A stretch of DNA of 64,000 bases from Qipengyuania vulgaris (GTDB taxonomy: Bacteria; Pseudomonadota; Alphaproteobacteria; Sphingomonadales; Sphingomonadaceae). Every line of letters starts with the position of its first letter. The stretch's first letter is position 1. Under the pieces are notes generated by a model. The model made no database searches and was not told the origin of the DNA. It saw nothing but the letters and a program-made list of their open reading frames with translations. Made by a program: the position numbers and the translations under genes. Below are positions 33,986 to 42,759 of the stretch, piece by piece. The stretch spans positions 1 through 64,000 of the forward strand of contig NZ_WTYC01000006.1 of assembly GCF_009827325.1 (NCBI RefSeq), read 5' to 3'.

Positions 33986-35572
33986 GTGACTGACGTGGCG
34001 ATCAAGCGGGCACTCCTTTCGGTGTCCGACAAGAGCGGTTTGGTAGAACTGGGCAAGGCGCTTGCCGTCAAGGGTGTCGAGCTGGTCTCGACTGGCGGAA
34101 CTGCCAGGGCGCTGCGCGACGCGGGCCTGGAGGTGATGGACGTCTCCGACTTCACCGGTTTCCCCGAGATGATGGACGGACGGGTCAAGACGCTGCATCC
34201 CATGGTGCATGGCGGCCTTCTGGCCGTGCGCGACAATCCCGACCACGCAGCCGCGATGGCGGAACACGCAATTGGCGCAATCGATCTCGTGGTAGTCAAT
34301 CTCTATCCCTTCGAAACCACCGTCGCCAGGGGTGCCGGTCGCGAGGAGATCATCGAAAATATCGACATCGGTGGGCCGAGCATGGTCCGGAGCGCGGCGA
34401 AGAACCATCACTTCGTAACCATCGTCACTGATCCGGCGGATTACGACACGCTGGTTGGTGAGCTGGAAGCGGCGGGCGCGACTTCGCTCGATTTTCGCCG
34501 CAAATGCGCCGCCAAGGCTTTCGCTGCGACTGCGGCTTACGATTCGATGATCAGCCAGTGGTTCGCTTTCGCCGACCAGGGTGAAACCTTCCCGGGGATG
34601 CTCGCTGTGAACGGCAAGGCGCCTGTCGAACTGCGGTATGGCGAGAACCCACACCAGAAGGCGGCGCTCTATACGCCCGTCGGCCCGCACGCGAAGGGCA
34701 TTGCGCAAGCCGAACAGCTGCAGGGCAAGGAACTCAGCTACAACAATTACAACGATGCCGACGCCGCTCTCGAGCTGTGCGCGGAATTCGCAAACGGCGA
34801 TCCAGCGGTTGTCATCGTCAAACATGCCAACCCTTGCGGCGTCGCGCAGTCATCCTCGCTGATCAGAGCGTGGAACGATGCGCTGGCGTGCGACAGCGTT
34901 TCGGCTTTTGGCGGCATAGTCGCCGTAAATACCGAGCTCGATGGCGAGACGGCAGCGGCGATCTGCGAGATTTTCACCGAAGTGGTCATCGCGCCTTCGG
35001 TCAGCGACGCGGCGCGCCAAGCTTTCGCCAAGAAGAAGAACCTACGCCTTTTGGTTACGGGCGAGTTGCCCGATCCCCGGCGCGGCGGATTGACCGTCAA
35101 GCCGATCACGGGCGGCCTACTGGTCCAGACGCGCGACAATGGCGCAATCTCGCAAGCGGACCTCAAGGTCGTCACACAGCGCGACCCCACCGAGCAGGAA
35201 CTGAAGGATTGCCTTTTCGCCTGGACCGTGGCGCGGCATGTGAAATCGAACGCGATCGTTTACGCCAGAGACGGGGCGACAGCGGGCATCGGCGCAGGCC
35301 AGATGAACCGCCGCGATTCGAGCCGGATCGCCGCTATGAAGGCTGCGGAAGCGGCGGAGAAATACGGTTGGGGCGAAAGCCGTACGGTGGGGAGCGCTGT
35401 GGCGTCGGATGCCTTCTTTCCTTTTGCCGATGGTCTGCTTGCCGCGGCAGAAGCAGGTGCCACGGCGATCATCCAGCCCGGCGGCTCGATCCGCGACGAT
35501 GAGGTGATCGCGGCAGCGGACGAGCATGGCCTCGCCATGGTGTTTACCGGAATGAGACACTTCCGACATTAA
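33986..35572 (+). CDS. purH: Bifunctional AICAR transformylase/IMP cyclohydrolase
   Basis: 528 residues. Last two steps of IMP synthesis. The N-terminal cyclohydrolase starts [20 protein letters not shown] with [10 protein letters not shown] and [16 protein letters not shown]. The C-terminal transformylase has [14 protein letters not shown] near 210, [12 protein letters not shown] near 272 and [17 protein letters not shown] near 435. I prefer the GTG at 33986 (giving [13 protein letters not shown]) because GGGGTG lies about 10 bases upstream and family proteins start close to this point. An in-frame GTG at 33974 would overlap the preceding stop (GTGA) and add four residues. Confidence 0.96.
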   Translation: MTDVAIKRALLSVSDKSGLVELGKALAVKGVELVSTGGTARALRDAGLEVMDVSDFTGFPEMMDGRVKTLHPMVHGGLLAVRDNPDHAAAMAEHAIGAIDLVVVNLYPFETTVARGAGREEIIENIDIGGPSMVRSAAKNHHFVTIVTDPADYDTLVGELEAAGATSLDFRRKCAAKAFAATAAYDSMISQWFAFADQGETFPGMLAVNGKAPVELRYGENPHQKAALYTPVGPHAKGIAQAEQLQGKELSYNNYNDADAALELCAEFANGDPAVVIVKHANPCGVAQSSSLIRAWNDALACDSVSAFGGIVAVNTELDGETAAAICEIFTEVVIAPSVSDAARQAFAKKKNLRLLVTGELPDPRRGGLTVKPITGGLLVQTRDNGAISQADLKVVTQRDPTEQELKDCLFAWTVARHVKSNAIVYARDGATAGIGAGQMNRRDSSRIAAMKAAEAAEKYGWGESRTVGSAVASDAFFPFADGLLAAAEAGATAIIQPGGSIRDDEVIAAADEHGLAMVFTGMRHFRH

Positions 35573-35692
35573 TAGGTCGGTCCAATGCGAGAAGCCGGAT
35601 TGATCGGCTGAACCGTTCACAACAATCGTATTCAGCACGTTGCAATTACGCAGCGGATAACCACGTGGAATAGCACCACGAAAGATAAGATC

Positions 35693-35812
35693 ATGAGCCT
35701 GTTTACCCCTGACCTCTGTCGCAATTTCGGCATCGGCTTTCTGGCCGGGGCGATCATCGTCGCGTTCTCGAATGGCGGGGAACTCGTTTCGGCTGTTGCC
35801 GCGATAATTTGA
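35693..35812 (+). CDS. 39-residue membrane peptide upstream of msrA
   Basis: Small ORF not expected from length alone. It encodes MSLFTPDLCRNFGIGFLAGA followed by IIVAFSNGGELVSAVAAII, with one membrane segment at about residues 13-25. Its TGA overlaps the ATG of msrA (TGATG at 35810-35814), which suggests it is translated and coupled. Function unknown; it may be a leader that tunes msrA translation or a real small membrane protein. Confidence 0.6.
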   Translation: MSLFTPDLCRNFGIGFLAGAIIVAFSNGGELVSAVAAII

Positions 35813-36492
35813 TGCGCCGTTCCGCCCTTCTGATGGCGGCCGGCGCTCTTGCACTGACCAGCGCTTGCCAGCAGCCTGCACTAGCTGCCGAAGAGGTGGT
35901 CGAGGCACCAATGGCTACGCGGTCGGCGAAGGAAGGCAGCGGCCTGAAGACCGCGATCTTCGCAGGCGGATGCTTCTGGGGTGTGGAGGCCGTCTTCAGT
36001 CATACGAAGGGCGTGACCAGCGCGATATCCGGCTATCACGGCGGAACGAAGCGGCAGGCGGACTACAGGCTCGTCTCATCGGGAGTCACCGATCATGCGG
36101 AAGCGGTAAAGGTGACCTATGATCCGAAGGTCATTCGTTACGATCAATTGCTGCGGATATATTTTTCCGTCGTCGCGGATCCGACACTGGTCAACCGCCA
36201 GGGCCCCGACCGCGGGGCGCATTATCGCAGCGCACTCGTGCCAATGTCCGCCGAACAGAATGTGGTGGCCAAGGCCTATATCGCGCAGCTTGAGCGAGCG
36301 GGGTTGTGGGATAAGCCGATCGTTACCAGGATCGAGCGGGCTCAGACATTCTACCCAGCCGAAACCTATCACCAGGACTTTGCAGCCAAGAACCCGCGCC
36401 ATGGCTATATCCAGCGCTGGGACGCGCCCAAGGTGGCGGCGCTCAAGCAACTCTATCCCGGCGTATACCGCTCCGAGTTCCGACGCGACTGA
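35812..36492 (+). CDS. msrA: Peptide-methionine (S)-S-oxide reductase, exported
   Basis: 226 residues. It reduces methionine S-sulfoxide in proteins. AIFAGGCFWGVEAVFSHTKG near residue 50 holds the catalytic Cys; GYHGGTKRQADYRLVSSGVT, DHAEAVKVTYDP and HYRSALVP are further MsrA motifs, ending with FYPAETYHQDF. The N-terminus is a signal peptide with a lipobox-like TSAC, so the enzyme should be periplasmic, possibly lipid anchored. No cysteine follows the catalytic one, so the usual C-terminal resolving cysteine is missing and regeneration must use an external thiol or the reductant directly. Confidence 0.94.
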   Translation: MRRSALLMAAGALALTSACQQPALAAEEVVEAPMATRSAKEGSGLKTAIFAGGCFWGVEAVFSHTKGVTSAISGYHGGTKRQADYRLVSSGVTDHAEAVKVTYDPKVIRYDQLLRIYFSVVADPTLVNRQGPDRGAHYRSALVPMSAEQNVVAKAYIAQLERAGLWDKPIVTRIERAQTFYPAETYHQDFAAKNPRHGYIQRWDAPKVAALKQLYPGVYRSEFRRD

Positions 36493-36528
36493 CTTGCGCG
36501 GCGACGCGGGCAAGCTTACCTCTCCCTC

Positions 36529-36996
36529 ATGGCAAAACACGCGCATGCACATCAGGAACACTCGGGCGACGATCTTATCGACGCCGCCCGGATCACGCTC
36601 ACCGATGCAGGTGAACAATGGACGGGCATGCGCCAATCCGTGTTCGAAGAGCTGGCGCAGCATGACAAGCCCGCGAGCGCCTATGACATCGCCGACAATC
36701 TTTCCGCTGCGCGCGGCAAGCGGGTCGCGCCCAACAGCGTCTATCGCATCCTAGACCTGTTCGTTCGGACAAATCTCGCCAACAGGATCGAGAGCGCGAA
36801 TGCCTATCTCGTCAATACGCATCCGGGGTGCCGCCACGACTGCATCTTTTTGATCTGCGACGATTGCGGGAAGGCGACGCATATCGACGATGACCGCGTA
36901 ACCGGTGCTCTTCGGGTAGCCGGCAAGGACGCAGGCTTCACCGATGTGCGCCCTGTGGTAGAACTTCGCGGGCTGTGTGACGATTGCGCGGCCTGA
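36529..36996 (+). CDS. Fur family metal regulator (Zur-like)
   Basis: 155 residues. An N-terminal winged helix (GMRQSVFEELAQHDKPASAY, DIADNLSAARGKRVAPNSVY, RILDLFVRTNLANRI) is followed by a dimerisation domain with paired zinc-binding cysteines (CDDCGKATHIDD near 108, CDDCAA at the end) and a HPGCRHDCIF motif. The HisHis-rich start (KHAHAHQEHSG) may also bind metal. Paired CxxC and lack of a typical Fur iron-site HHDH string favour Zur over Fur, but this is not proven. ATG without a clear Shine-Dalgarno. Confidence 0.85.
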   Translation: MAKHAHAHQEHSGDDLIDAARITLTDAGEQWTGMRQSVFEELAQHDKPASAYDIADNLSAARGKRVAPNSVYRILDLFVRTNLANRIESANAYLVNTHPGCRHDCIFLICDDCGKATHIDDDRVTGALRVAGKDAGFTDVRPVVELRGLCDDCAA

Positions 36997-37071
36997 GGTG
37001 GCGCCAAGGCGTGCTTTTCCAGCGATCAAGCGTTCATCGACAGTTCGGAAAACCGCGTGTAAGGCATTCGT

Positions 37072-38994
37072 ATGACTAGCCGACCCGATACGCCGTTACT
37101 CGACACGGTCGATACGCCCGCCGATCTCCGCAAGCTCGACAAGAGCCAGCTCCGCCAGCTTTCCGACGAGTTGCGAGCCGAGATGATCGACGCCGTCGGG
37201 ACGACGGGCGGGCACCTCGGCTCCGGCCTCGGCGTGGTCGAACTGACCGCCGCCATCCACTATGTATTCAATACGCCCAAAGACAGGCTGGTCTGGGACG
37301 TCGGACATCAGTGCTATCCGCACAAGATCCTGACCGGCCGGCGCGACCGTATCCGCACCCTGCGACAGGGCGGGGGTCTCAGCGGCTTCACCAAGCGTGC
37401 CGAAAGCGAATACGATCCTTTCGGTGCGGCGCATAGCTCGACCTCGATTTCCGCCGCTCTCGGCTTTGCCATGGCGAACAAGATACAGGGCCGCCCGGGA
37501 CGCGGGATCGCCGTGATCGGCGACGGCGCGATGAGCGCCGGCATGGCCTATGAGGCGATGAACAATGCCGAACAGGCGGGCAACCGCCTGGTGGTGATCC
37601 TCAACGACAACGACATGTCGATCGCTCCGCCTGTTGGCGGGCTGTCCGCCTATCTTGCCCGGATGGTGTCCTCGAGCGAGTACCTCGGCCTGAGGTCTAT
37701 GGCGTCGAAGATAGCCAAGAAACTCGGCCGCCGCGTATGGGGTGGGCTCGAAAAAGCCGAGGAGTACGCCCGCGGAATGGCGACCGGCGGCACTCTTTTT
37801 GAGGAACTGGGCTTTTATTACGTCGGCCCGATCGACGGGCACAATCTCGACCACCTCATCCCGGTACTCGAAAACGTGCGGGATAGCGAACAGGGCCCGG
37901 TCCTGATCCATGTCGTGACGCAGAAGGGCAAGGGCTATGCCCCGGCTGAAAACAGCGCCGACAAATATCACGGTGTCGCCAAGTTCGATGTCGTCACGGG
38001 CGAGCAGAAGAAGTCATCCGGTGGCCCGCCCGCCTACCAGAACGTTTTCGGAGAGACGCTGGCGAAGCTGGCGAATGAGGATCCGCGGATTTGCGCCATC
38101 ACCGCCGCGATGCCGAGCGGTACAGGGGTCGACAAGTTTGCCCAGGCACACCCGGACAAGGCGTTCGACGTCGGCATAGCCGAACAGCATGGCGTGACTT
38201 TTGCAGCGGGGCTTGCTGCGGAAGGCATGCGGCCCTTCGCTGCGATCTATTCGACCTTCCTCCAGCGTGCCTACGACCAGGTGGTGCACGATGTGGCGAT
38301 TCAGAACCTGCCCGTGCGGTTTGCCATCGACCGCGCCGGACTGGTGGGCGCCGACGGCTGCACCCATGCAGGCAGTTTCGACATCACCTATCTCGCCACT
38401 CTGCCCAATTTCGTGGTCATGGCCGCGGCCGACGAGGCGGAACTGGCGCACATGACCTACACGGCGGCCGAGCATGACGAAGGCCCCATCGCTTTCCGCT
38501 ACCCGCGCGGCAGCGGCACCGGCGTGGCAATACCCGAGAAGCTGGAGAAGCTCGCGATCGGCAAGGGCCGGATCGTGCGCGACGGCACCAAGGTCGCAAT
38601 CCTGTCGCTCGGTGCGCGTCTTGAGGAGGCCAAAAAGGCTGCCGACCAGCTCGAAGCCAAGGGCCTTTCAACGACGGTCGCCGACATGCGCTTTGCCAAG
38701 CCACTCGATACCGACCTGATCGAGAAGCTTATGCGCAGCCACGAGGTCGTGGTGACGGTCGAGGAAGGTGCCATCGGCGGCCTCGGCGCGCATGTGCTGA
38801 CGTTCGCTTCGGACGAGGGGCTTACCGACACTGGACTCAAGGTCCGCACCATGCGCTTGCCCGACGTCTTCCAGGACCATGACGATCCGGACAGGCAGTA
38901 TGACGAGGCCGGGCTGAACGCCCCGCATATCGTCGACACGGTATTAAGCGCGCTTCGGCATAACAGCGCTGGGGTTGAAGAGGCGCGGGCTTGA
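37072..38994 (+). CDS. dxs: 1-deoxy-D-xylulose-5-phosphate synthase
   Basis: 640 residues, full length. It condenses pyruvate and glyceraldehyde-3-phosphate in the first step of the MEP isoprenoid pathway, which also feeds carotenoids in this group. Motifs: [20 protein letters not shown] near 45, [18 protein letters not shown] near 75, thiamine-diphosphate motif [17 protein letters not shown] near 147 ending in LNDND, DIGIAEQH-like [17 protein letters not shown] near 367 and [18 protein letters not shown] near 420. ATG at 37072. Confidence 0.97.
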   Translation: MTSRPDTPLLDTVDTPADLRKLDKSQLRQLSDELRAEMIDAVGTTGGHLGSGLGVVELTAAIHYVFNTPKDRLVWDVGHQCYPHKILTGRRDRIRTLRQGGGLSGFTKRAESEYDPFGAAHSSTSISAALGFAMANKIQGRPGRGIAVIGDGAMSAGMAYEAMNNAEQAGNRLVVILNDNDMSIAPPVGGLSAYLARMVSSSEYLGLRSMASKIAKKLGRRVWGGLEKAEEYARGMATGGTLFEELGFYYVGPIDGHNLDHLIPVLENVRDSEQGPVLIHVVTQKGKGYAPAENSADKYHGVAKFDVVTGEQKKSSGGPPAYQNVFGETLAKLANEDPRICAITAAMPSGTGVDKFAQAHPDKAFDVGIAEQHGVTFAAGLAAEGMRPFAAIYSTFLQRAYDQVVHDVAIQNLPVRFAIDRAGLVGADGCTHAGSFDITYLATLPNFVVMAAADEAELAHMTYTAAEHDEGPIAFRYPRGSGTGVAIPEKLEKLAIGKGRIVRDGTKVAILSLGARLEEAKKAADQLEAKGLSTTVADMRFAKPLDTDLIEKLMRSHEVVVTVEEGAIGGLGAHVLTFASDEGLTDTGLKVRTMRLPDVFQDHDDPDRQYDEAGLNAPHIVDTVLSALRHNSAGVEEARA

Positions 38995-39352
38995 CGCCGA
39001 CTGCGGTTCGGATCGCTACGCCGTTCCTTGCAATAGCGGTTTTCAATTAATCCCGGTCACCTTGCTACTCGCACTTTGGCCAGGGTAGGCCGCCACAAGT
39101 TCGCCACCGCTCGGTTGGCGGGCTGGGTGATGCGGCGGTTTGCTATGGGTCGGGCTGTTTATTTGGAAGCGAGGTAGGCGGCATGCCGATCGCGTCGAGG
39201 ACTACCAATAAATTCGATTGTCACCCCGGACTTGATCCGGGGTCCATCTTCTTCTGGCGCCTCACTCCAAGGCAGCGGCAGCCCCGCTCTGGGGCCGGGG
39301 TGACGAAGTGGGTGGGTAGTGGCATGGAGCTAGGCAAAAGGACCTTCGCCTC
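38995..39352. repeat. Intergenic region with a large GTCACCCCGG/CCGGGGTGAC hairpin
   Basis: 358 bases without a gene. At 39220-39304 the outer arms GTCACCCCGG and CCGGGGTGAC pair perfectly. Inside the left arm CCCCGGACTTGATCCGGGG forms its own small hairpin. This is the type of palindromic intergenic repeat common in sphingomonad genomes. It might also act as the dxs terminator. Confidence 0.75.
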
Positions 39353-40150
39353 ATGCCCCTTCTCACCACTGCCACCGCCGATCACGTCACCATTCTCACG
39401 TTAAGCCGGCCCGACACGATGAACCCGCTCGGTGCCTCGGGCGATGGCGATGCCTTCGCCGCAGCCTGCGATGCAATCAATGCGGATATGGACGTACGCT
39501 GCGTGATCCTGACCGGGGCCGGACGTGCCTTCAGCGCGGGCGGGGACATCAAGGCGATGAAAGAGAAGTCCGGAAATTTCGGTGGGACCGCGCCGGAGAT
39601 CGCCGATGGCTATCGCAACAACATCCACAAAATCCTGCGTGCCCTCTATTCCCTGAGGGTTCCTCTGATTGCGGCAGTGAATGGACCGGCGATCGGGCTG
39701 GGATGCGATCTTGCCTGCCTTGCAGACATGCGGGTCGCGGGCGAAAGGGCGAAGTTCGGGGTCACCTTCCTCAAGCTTGGCATCATCCCAGGTGACGGCG
39801 GCACATGGATCCTGCCGCGCATCATCGGCGAAGCGCGCGCGGCGGAGCTTTTCTATACGGGGGACGTGATTGATGCGGAAACTGCGCTCGACTGGGGACT
39901 GGTCAGCCGTGTCGTTGAGCAGGACGCCTTGATGGACGAAGCCAGGGAGCTCGCTGCCAAGGTCGCGGCGATGCCGCCGCATGCACTCCGGCAGGCCAAG
40001 AACCTCATGCGTCAAGGGCGCTCGGTGAGCTATGATGCTGCGCTGGAGATGGCGGCCAATGCGCAGGCGCTGATGCACTCGACGCAGGATCATATGGAGG
40101 GCGTCGCCGCTCTTCTTGAAAAGCGCGCGCCCAAATTCACGGGTACCTGA
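39353..40150 (+). CDS. Enoyl-CoA hydratase/isomerase (crotonase) family protein
   Basis: 265 residues. The crotonase fold is shown by VILTGAGRAFSAGGDIKAMK near residue 50 (first oxyanion-hole loop), PLIAAVNGPAIGLGCDLACL near 105 (second loop) and FGVTFLKLGIIPGDGGTWIL near 138, where GDGG takes the place often holding a catalytic Glu. SYDAALEMAAN and a C-terminal helix complete it. Probable role in fatty acid or aromatic acid degradation. The gene stands alone; it is convergent with nnrU and separated from it by one base. Confidence 0.9.
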   Translation: MPLLTTATADHVTILTLSRPDTMNPLGASGDGDAFAAACDAINADMDVRCVILTGAGRAFSAGGDIKAMKEKSGNFGGTAPEIADGYRNNIHKILRALYSLRVPLIAAVNGPAIGLGCDLACLADMRVAGERAKFGVTFLKLGIIPGDGGTWILPRIIGEARAAELFYTGDVIDAETALDWGLVSRVVEQDALMDEARELAAKVAAMPPHALRQAKNLMRQGRSVSYDAALEMAANAQALMHSTQDHMEGVAALLEKRAPKFTGT

Positions 40151-40151
40151 T

Positions 40152-40826
40152 CTAGCCTATCCAGCGCCAGATCCCTGCAGGAATGCCTCCTGCACCGATA
40201 TGCCACCAAGTGATGCCCAGCCAGACGGCAGTCGCCGCGAGCCACAATATCGGGCCCGCTCCCGGCAGTTTCGACCATCTGGGCCAATAGCCGGTCCTCG
40301 CCTCCCAGCCTTCCCATGCCGCGCCCATAAGGGCGGCCTTCTTGCGGTCCTGCAAGCGCGCGCCGACCAGCGCGAGGACGAGTATGGCAAGAGCAACGAT
40401 ATTGGTGCGCCAGCTCCACCAGAGCACGATGTGCGATATCGCCCAGAGCGCGAAGCCCCACATCATCGGGTGGCGGGTGACTGCGAAAACGCCAGTGGGA
40501 TCACGCTGTGCGAGCTTCTCCGCGCCCGGTGCCGGCAGCGCGGGATTGCCTTTCAGCGAACCTAGGAACAGGACCAGCGCTGGAAGCGTCAGCGCCGTGG
40601 AAATGGCCCAGCCTATCTCGCCCGTACCGTCCAGTCCTCCGGCAGGAGCGGCGACAAAGGCGAAATACATCCAGACCATGGAGGCCGCGGCCACGACGCT
40701 GTAGAGCAGGCTGAACCCCGCAGACCCGAGCGTCTTTACCAGCGCCGCGCGAAGCGGATGCGACAGGGCGAAATGCGTTCCGACAAACGCTATCGAGGCG
40801 GCGAGCAGCGAGGTAAGCGGTTCCAT
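40152..40826 (-). CDS. NnrU family membrane protein
   Basis: 224 residues with about six membrane segments. Signature PTGVFAVTRHPMMWGFALWA near residue 105, HIVLWWSWRTNIVALA, and QDRKKAALMGAAWEGWEART resemble NnrU/isoprenylcysteine methyltransferase-like proteins. NnrU is linked to nitric oxide metabolism in some bacteria, but no denitrification gene is near. The ATG at 40826 has GGGAGGG 6-7 bases upstream and replaces the longer frame to 40874. Confidence 0.87.
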   Translation of the reverse strand: MEPLTSLLAASIAFVGTHFALSHPLRAALVKTLGSAGFSLLYSVVAAASMVWMYFAFVAAPAGGLDGTGEIGWAISTALTLPALVLFLGSLKGNPALPAPGAEKLAQRDPTGVFAVTRHPMMWGFALWAISHIVLWWSWRTNIVALAILVLALVGARLQDRKKAALMGAAWEGWEARTGYWPRWSKLPGAGPILWLAATAVWLGITWWHIGAGGIPAGIWRWIG

Positions 40827-40877
40827 GAAAGCCCTCCCATCGGATAAGGCTATCACGCTTCGGCTTTCAGGCAAGCT

Positions 40878-41372
40878 CTACTCTGGTGGCTCGATGGCCA
40901 GAAGCTTCACTTTGAAGAGCAGCGTGGCGCCGCCAGGAATCGGCCCCTTCCCCTGAGGGCCATAGGCAAGGTCGGCAGGTGCGGCGATCTCGATCGTGTC
41001 GCCCACGCCCATTTGCGGTATCGCCATTTGCCATGCCTTTACCAGTCGGCCCAGCGGGAAGGTGGCGGGCTCCCCGCGGTCGAAACTTGAATCGAAGGTT
41101 TCGCCATCGATGAAGGTGCCCGCATAATGCACGGTCACCGTGTCAGAGACCGTCGGACGCTCTGCCTCCCCGGCATATTCGACATAGCGCCAGCGCAGTC
41201 CGCCATTCATGTAATGCCAGCCGTCCTCGGCCCTGAGACCAGAGAGATAGGCTTGCTGCGTGCTCATCCACGCAAGATCCTGCGACCGGTCGGGCGCCTC
41301 CTGCTGCGCAACCGCTGCATGGAAGCCAACCGCCACGAAGGCCGCGCCGAGTGCAATCAACATCGAACGCAT
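40878..41372 (-). CDS. FKBP-type peptidyl-prolyl cis-trans isomerase, exported
   Basis: 164 residues with a signal peptide (IALGAAFVAVGFHAAVAQ). The FKBP domain at about 70-160 has DTVTVHYAGTFIDGETFDSS, FDRGEPATFPLGRLVKAWQM and LAYGPQGKGPIPGGATLLFK. It would assist folding of periplasmic proteins. It is followed by the amidohydrolase genes on the same strand (13 bases from the next gene's stop), so it may share their transcript. Confidence 0.93.
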   Translation of the reverse strand: MRSMLIALGAAFVAVGFHAAVAQQEAPDRSQDLAWMSTQQAYLSGLRAEDGWHYMNGGLRWRYVEYAGEAERPTVSDTVTVHYAGTFIDGETFDSSFDRGEPATFPLGRLVKAWQMAIPQMGVGDTIEIAAPADLAYGPQGKGPIPGGATLLFKVKLLAIEPPE

Positions 41373-41385
41373 TATCGGTCTGCCC

Positions 41386-42759
41386 TTACCAGTCGTAGCC
41401 TTCAGGCAGTTCGCTCTCGTCGATGTCGCGGTAGCGGTCGCGCAGGCGGCTCTGGTGATTGTCCAGCGGCTGCCTTACCCCGTCGATATAGACGGCCGTC
41501 GGCATGGAGCCGACCTCGAGCGGATCCCCGTCCCAGACGACGAGGTCGCCCATCGCGCCCGCGGCAAGCGTACCGGCGCGGCCACCCATTCCGCTGATTT
41601 CCGCCGGAACGGAAGAAATCGCAGCAAAAGCCTGGCCCCAGCTGAGACCCGCAGCCCCGGGCACCCGGGTTAGGGCAACGAGATTGCCGGCATACTGGTT
41701 GAGGTTGCGCGGGTTTTCCATCGCGGAAGCGTTGATCGCGACCTTCACGCCGGCCTCAACCATGCGGCCGATGTTGGACTGCGTCGCGGCCAGCTCCTCG
41801 AAATTCTGCGGCAGATCGTCGAGCCCGTCGGCAATTACCGGCACACGCGCAGCAGCGATATCCCGCGCCGCAAGCCAGCCTTCGCTGGCTCCGACCAATA
41901 CCATGTCCAGACGCGGAAATTCGCGTTTGAGCGCCAAGGTGCTGCGGATGTCCGACGCACGCTCCACCATGACGTAGAGCCGCTGCTCCCCGCGTACGAC
42001 AGGCACCAGTGCTGCCGCATCAAAACGGGTGAGCAGCACGTCGTCGCCGCGCTCGGCATCCTCGCCCGATAAGCGCGGATCGACCGGCAGGTCGTCACCC
42101 GTGGTGCTTTCAGCAGGGCGCGAGGCACGGCCCGGAATGCTCGCATTCTCACCGAACTGGCTCGCTTCGCGCAGGGCGTTGCGGAACAAGGCATGGGCGG
42201 AAGCGCGGCTGCCCCCAGAGAGGCGCGCGCCGCCTTCGCCCAGTGCCACGACCTGGAATGCACGCGGCATCACGACGGGATCGGCGTCCGACCCAAGGTC
42301 GATGATCGCGCCCTGGCCGCCGAAGATCGAGCTCGACGGCATGGTCACACTCGCCGCCCTGGTCACGCCGGCCGCGCGGTGAATGGCAATATGCTGCGAG
42401 TTTGGATTGACGATCGGCGCCACGTCGAGCGCGGCGCTGAAGGGCGAATCGCCCGCCCGGGTATCGTTCGATTCGCTGACCGCACCGACATCCCAGAGCC
42501 CGAGCGAGGTGACAGTCGCGAACAGGCCGGGTGTGACCCATGAACCTGAGCCATCGACGGTGTCGATCCCTGCGGGTACGGCGACGCCAGAGCCTGCAGC
42601 GATGATTTTTCCGCCGCGCACGACCACTGTAGCACCTTCGATCGGTTCGGAACCGTCACCGGTCGCGATAGTGGCATTGGTTATCGCGATGTCCTGTGCC
42701 GAAGCGGAGGAAGCTGCGAGAGCGGTCGCGCTGGCCGCGAGTGCGAGAAGGCGCTTCAT
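41386..42759 (-). CDS. Amidohydrolase-like protein lacking metal ligands
   Basis: 457 residues with a signal peptide (LAASATALAASSASAQ). It has the amidohydrolase composite beta-sandwich (ATVVVRGGKIIAAGSGVAVP, GSWVTPGLFATVTSLGLWDV) and the C-terminal closing strand (GDLVVWDGDPLEVGSMPTAV). The HxH metal motif that should follow VTPG is FATVTS here, and the late His-Ser-Asp-Asp site of its neighbour reads AINASAMENP. It is therefore probably not a metal hydrolase; it may be a structural partner of the intact enzyme encoded just upstream, whose stop overlaps this ATG (ATGA). Confidence 0.85.
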   Translation of the reverse strand: MKRLLALAASATALAASSASAQDIAITNATIATGDGSEPIEGATVVVRGGKIIAAGSGVAVPAGIDTVDGSGSWVTPGLFATVTSLGLWDVGAVSESNDTRAGDSPFSAALDVAPIVNPNSQHIAIHRAAGVTRAASVTMPSSSIFGGQGAIIDLGSDADPVVMPRAFQVVALGEGGARLSGGSRASAHALFRNALREASQFGENASIPGRASRPAESTTGDDLPVDPRLSGEDAERGDDVLLTRFDAAALVPVVRGEQRLYVMVERASDIRSTLALKREFPRLDMVLVGASEGWLAARDIAAARVPVIADGLDDLPQNFEELAATQSNIGRMVEAGVKVAINASAMENPRNLNQYAGNLVALTRVPGAAGLSWGQAFAAISSVPAEISGMGGRAGTLAAGAMGDLVVWDGDPLEVGSMPTAVYIDGVRQPLDNHQSRLRDRYRDIDESELPEGYDW

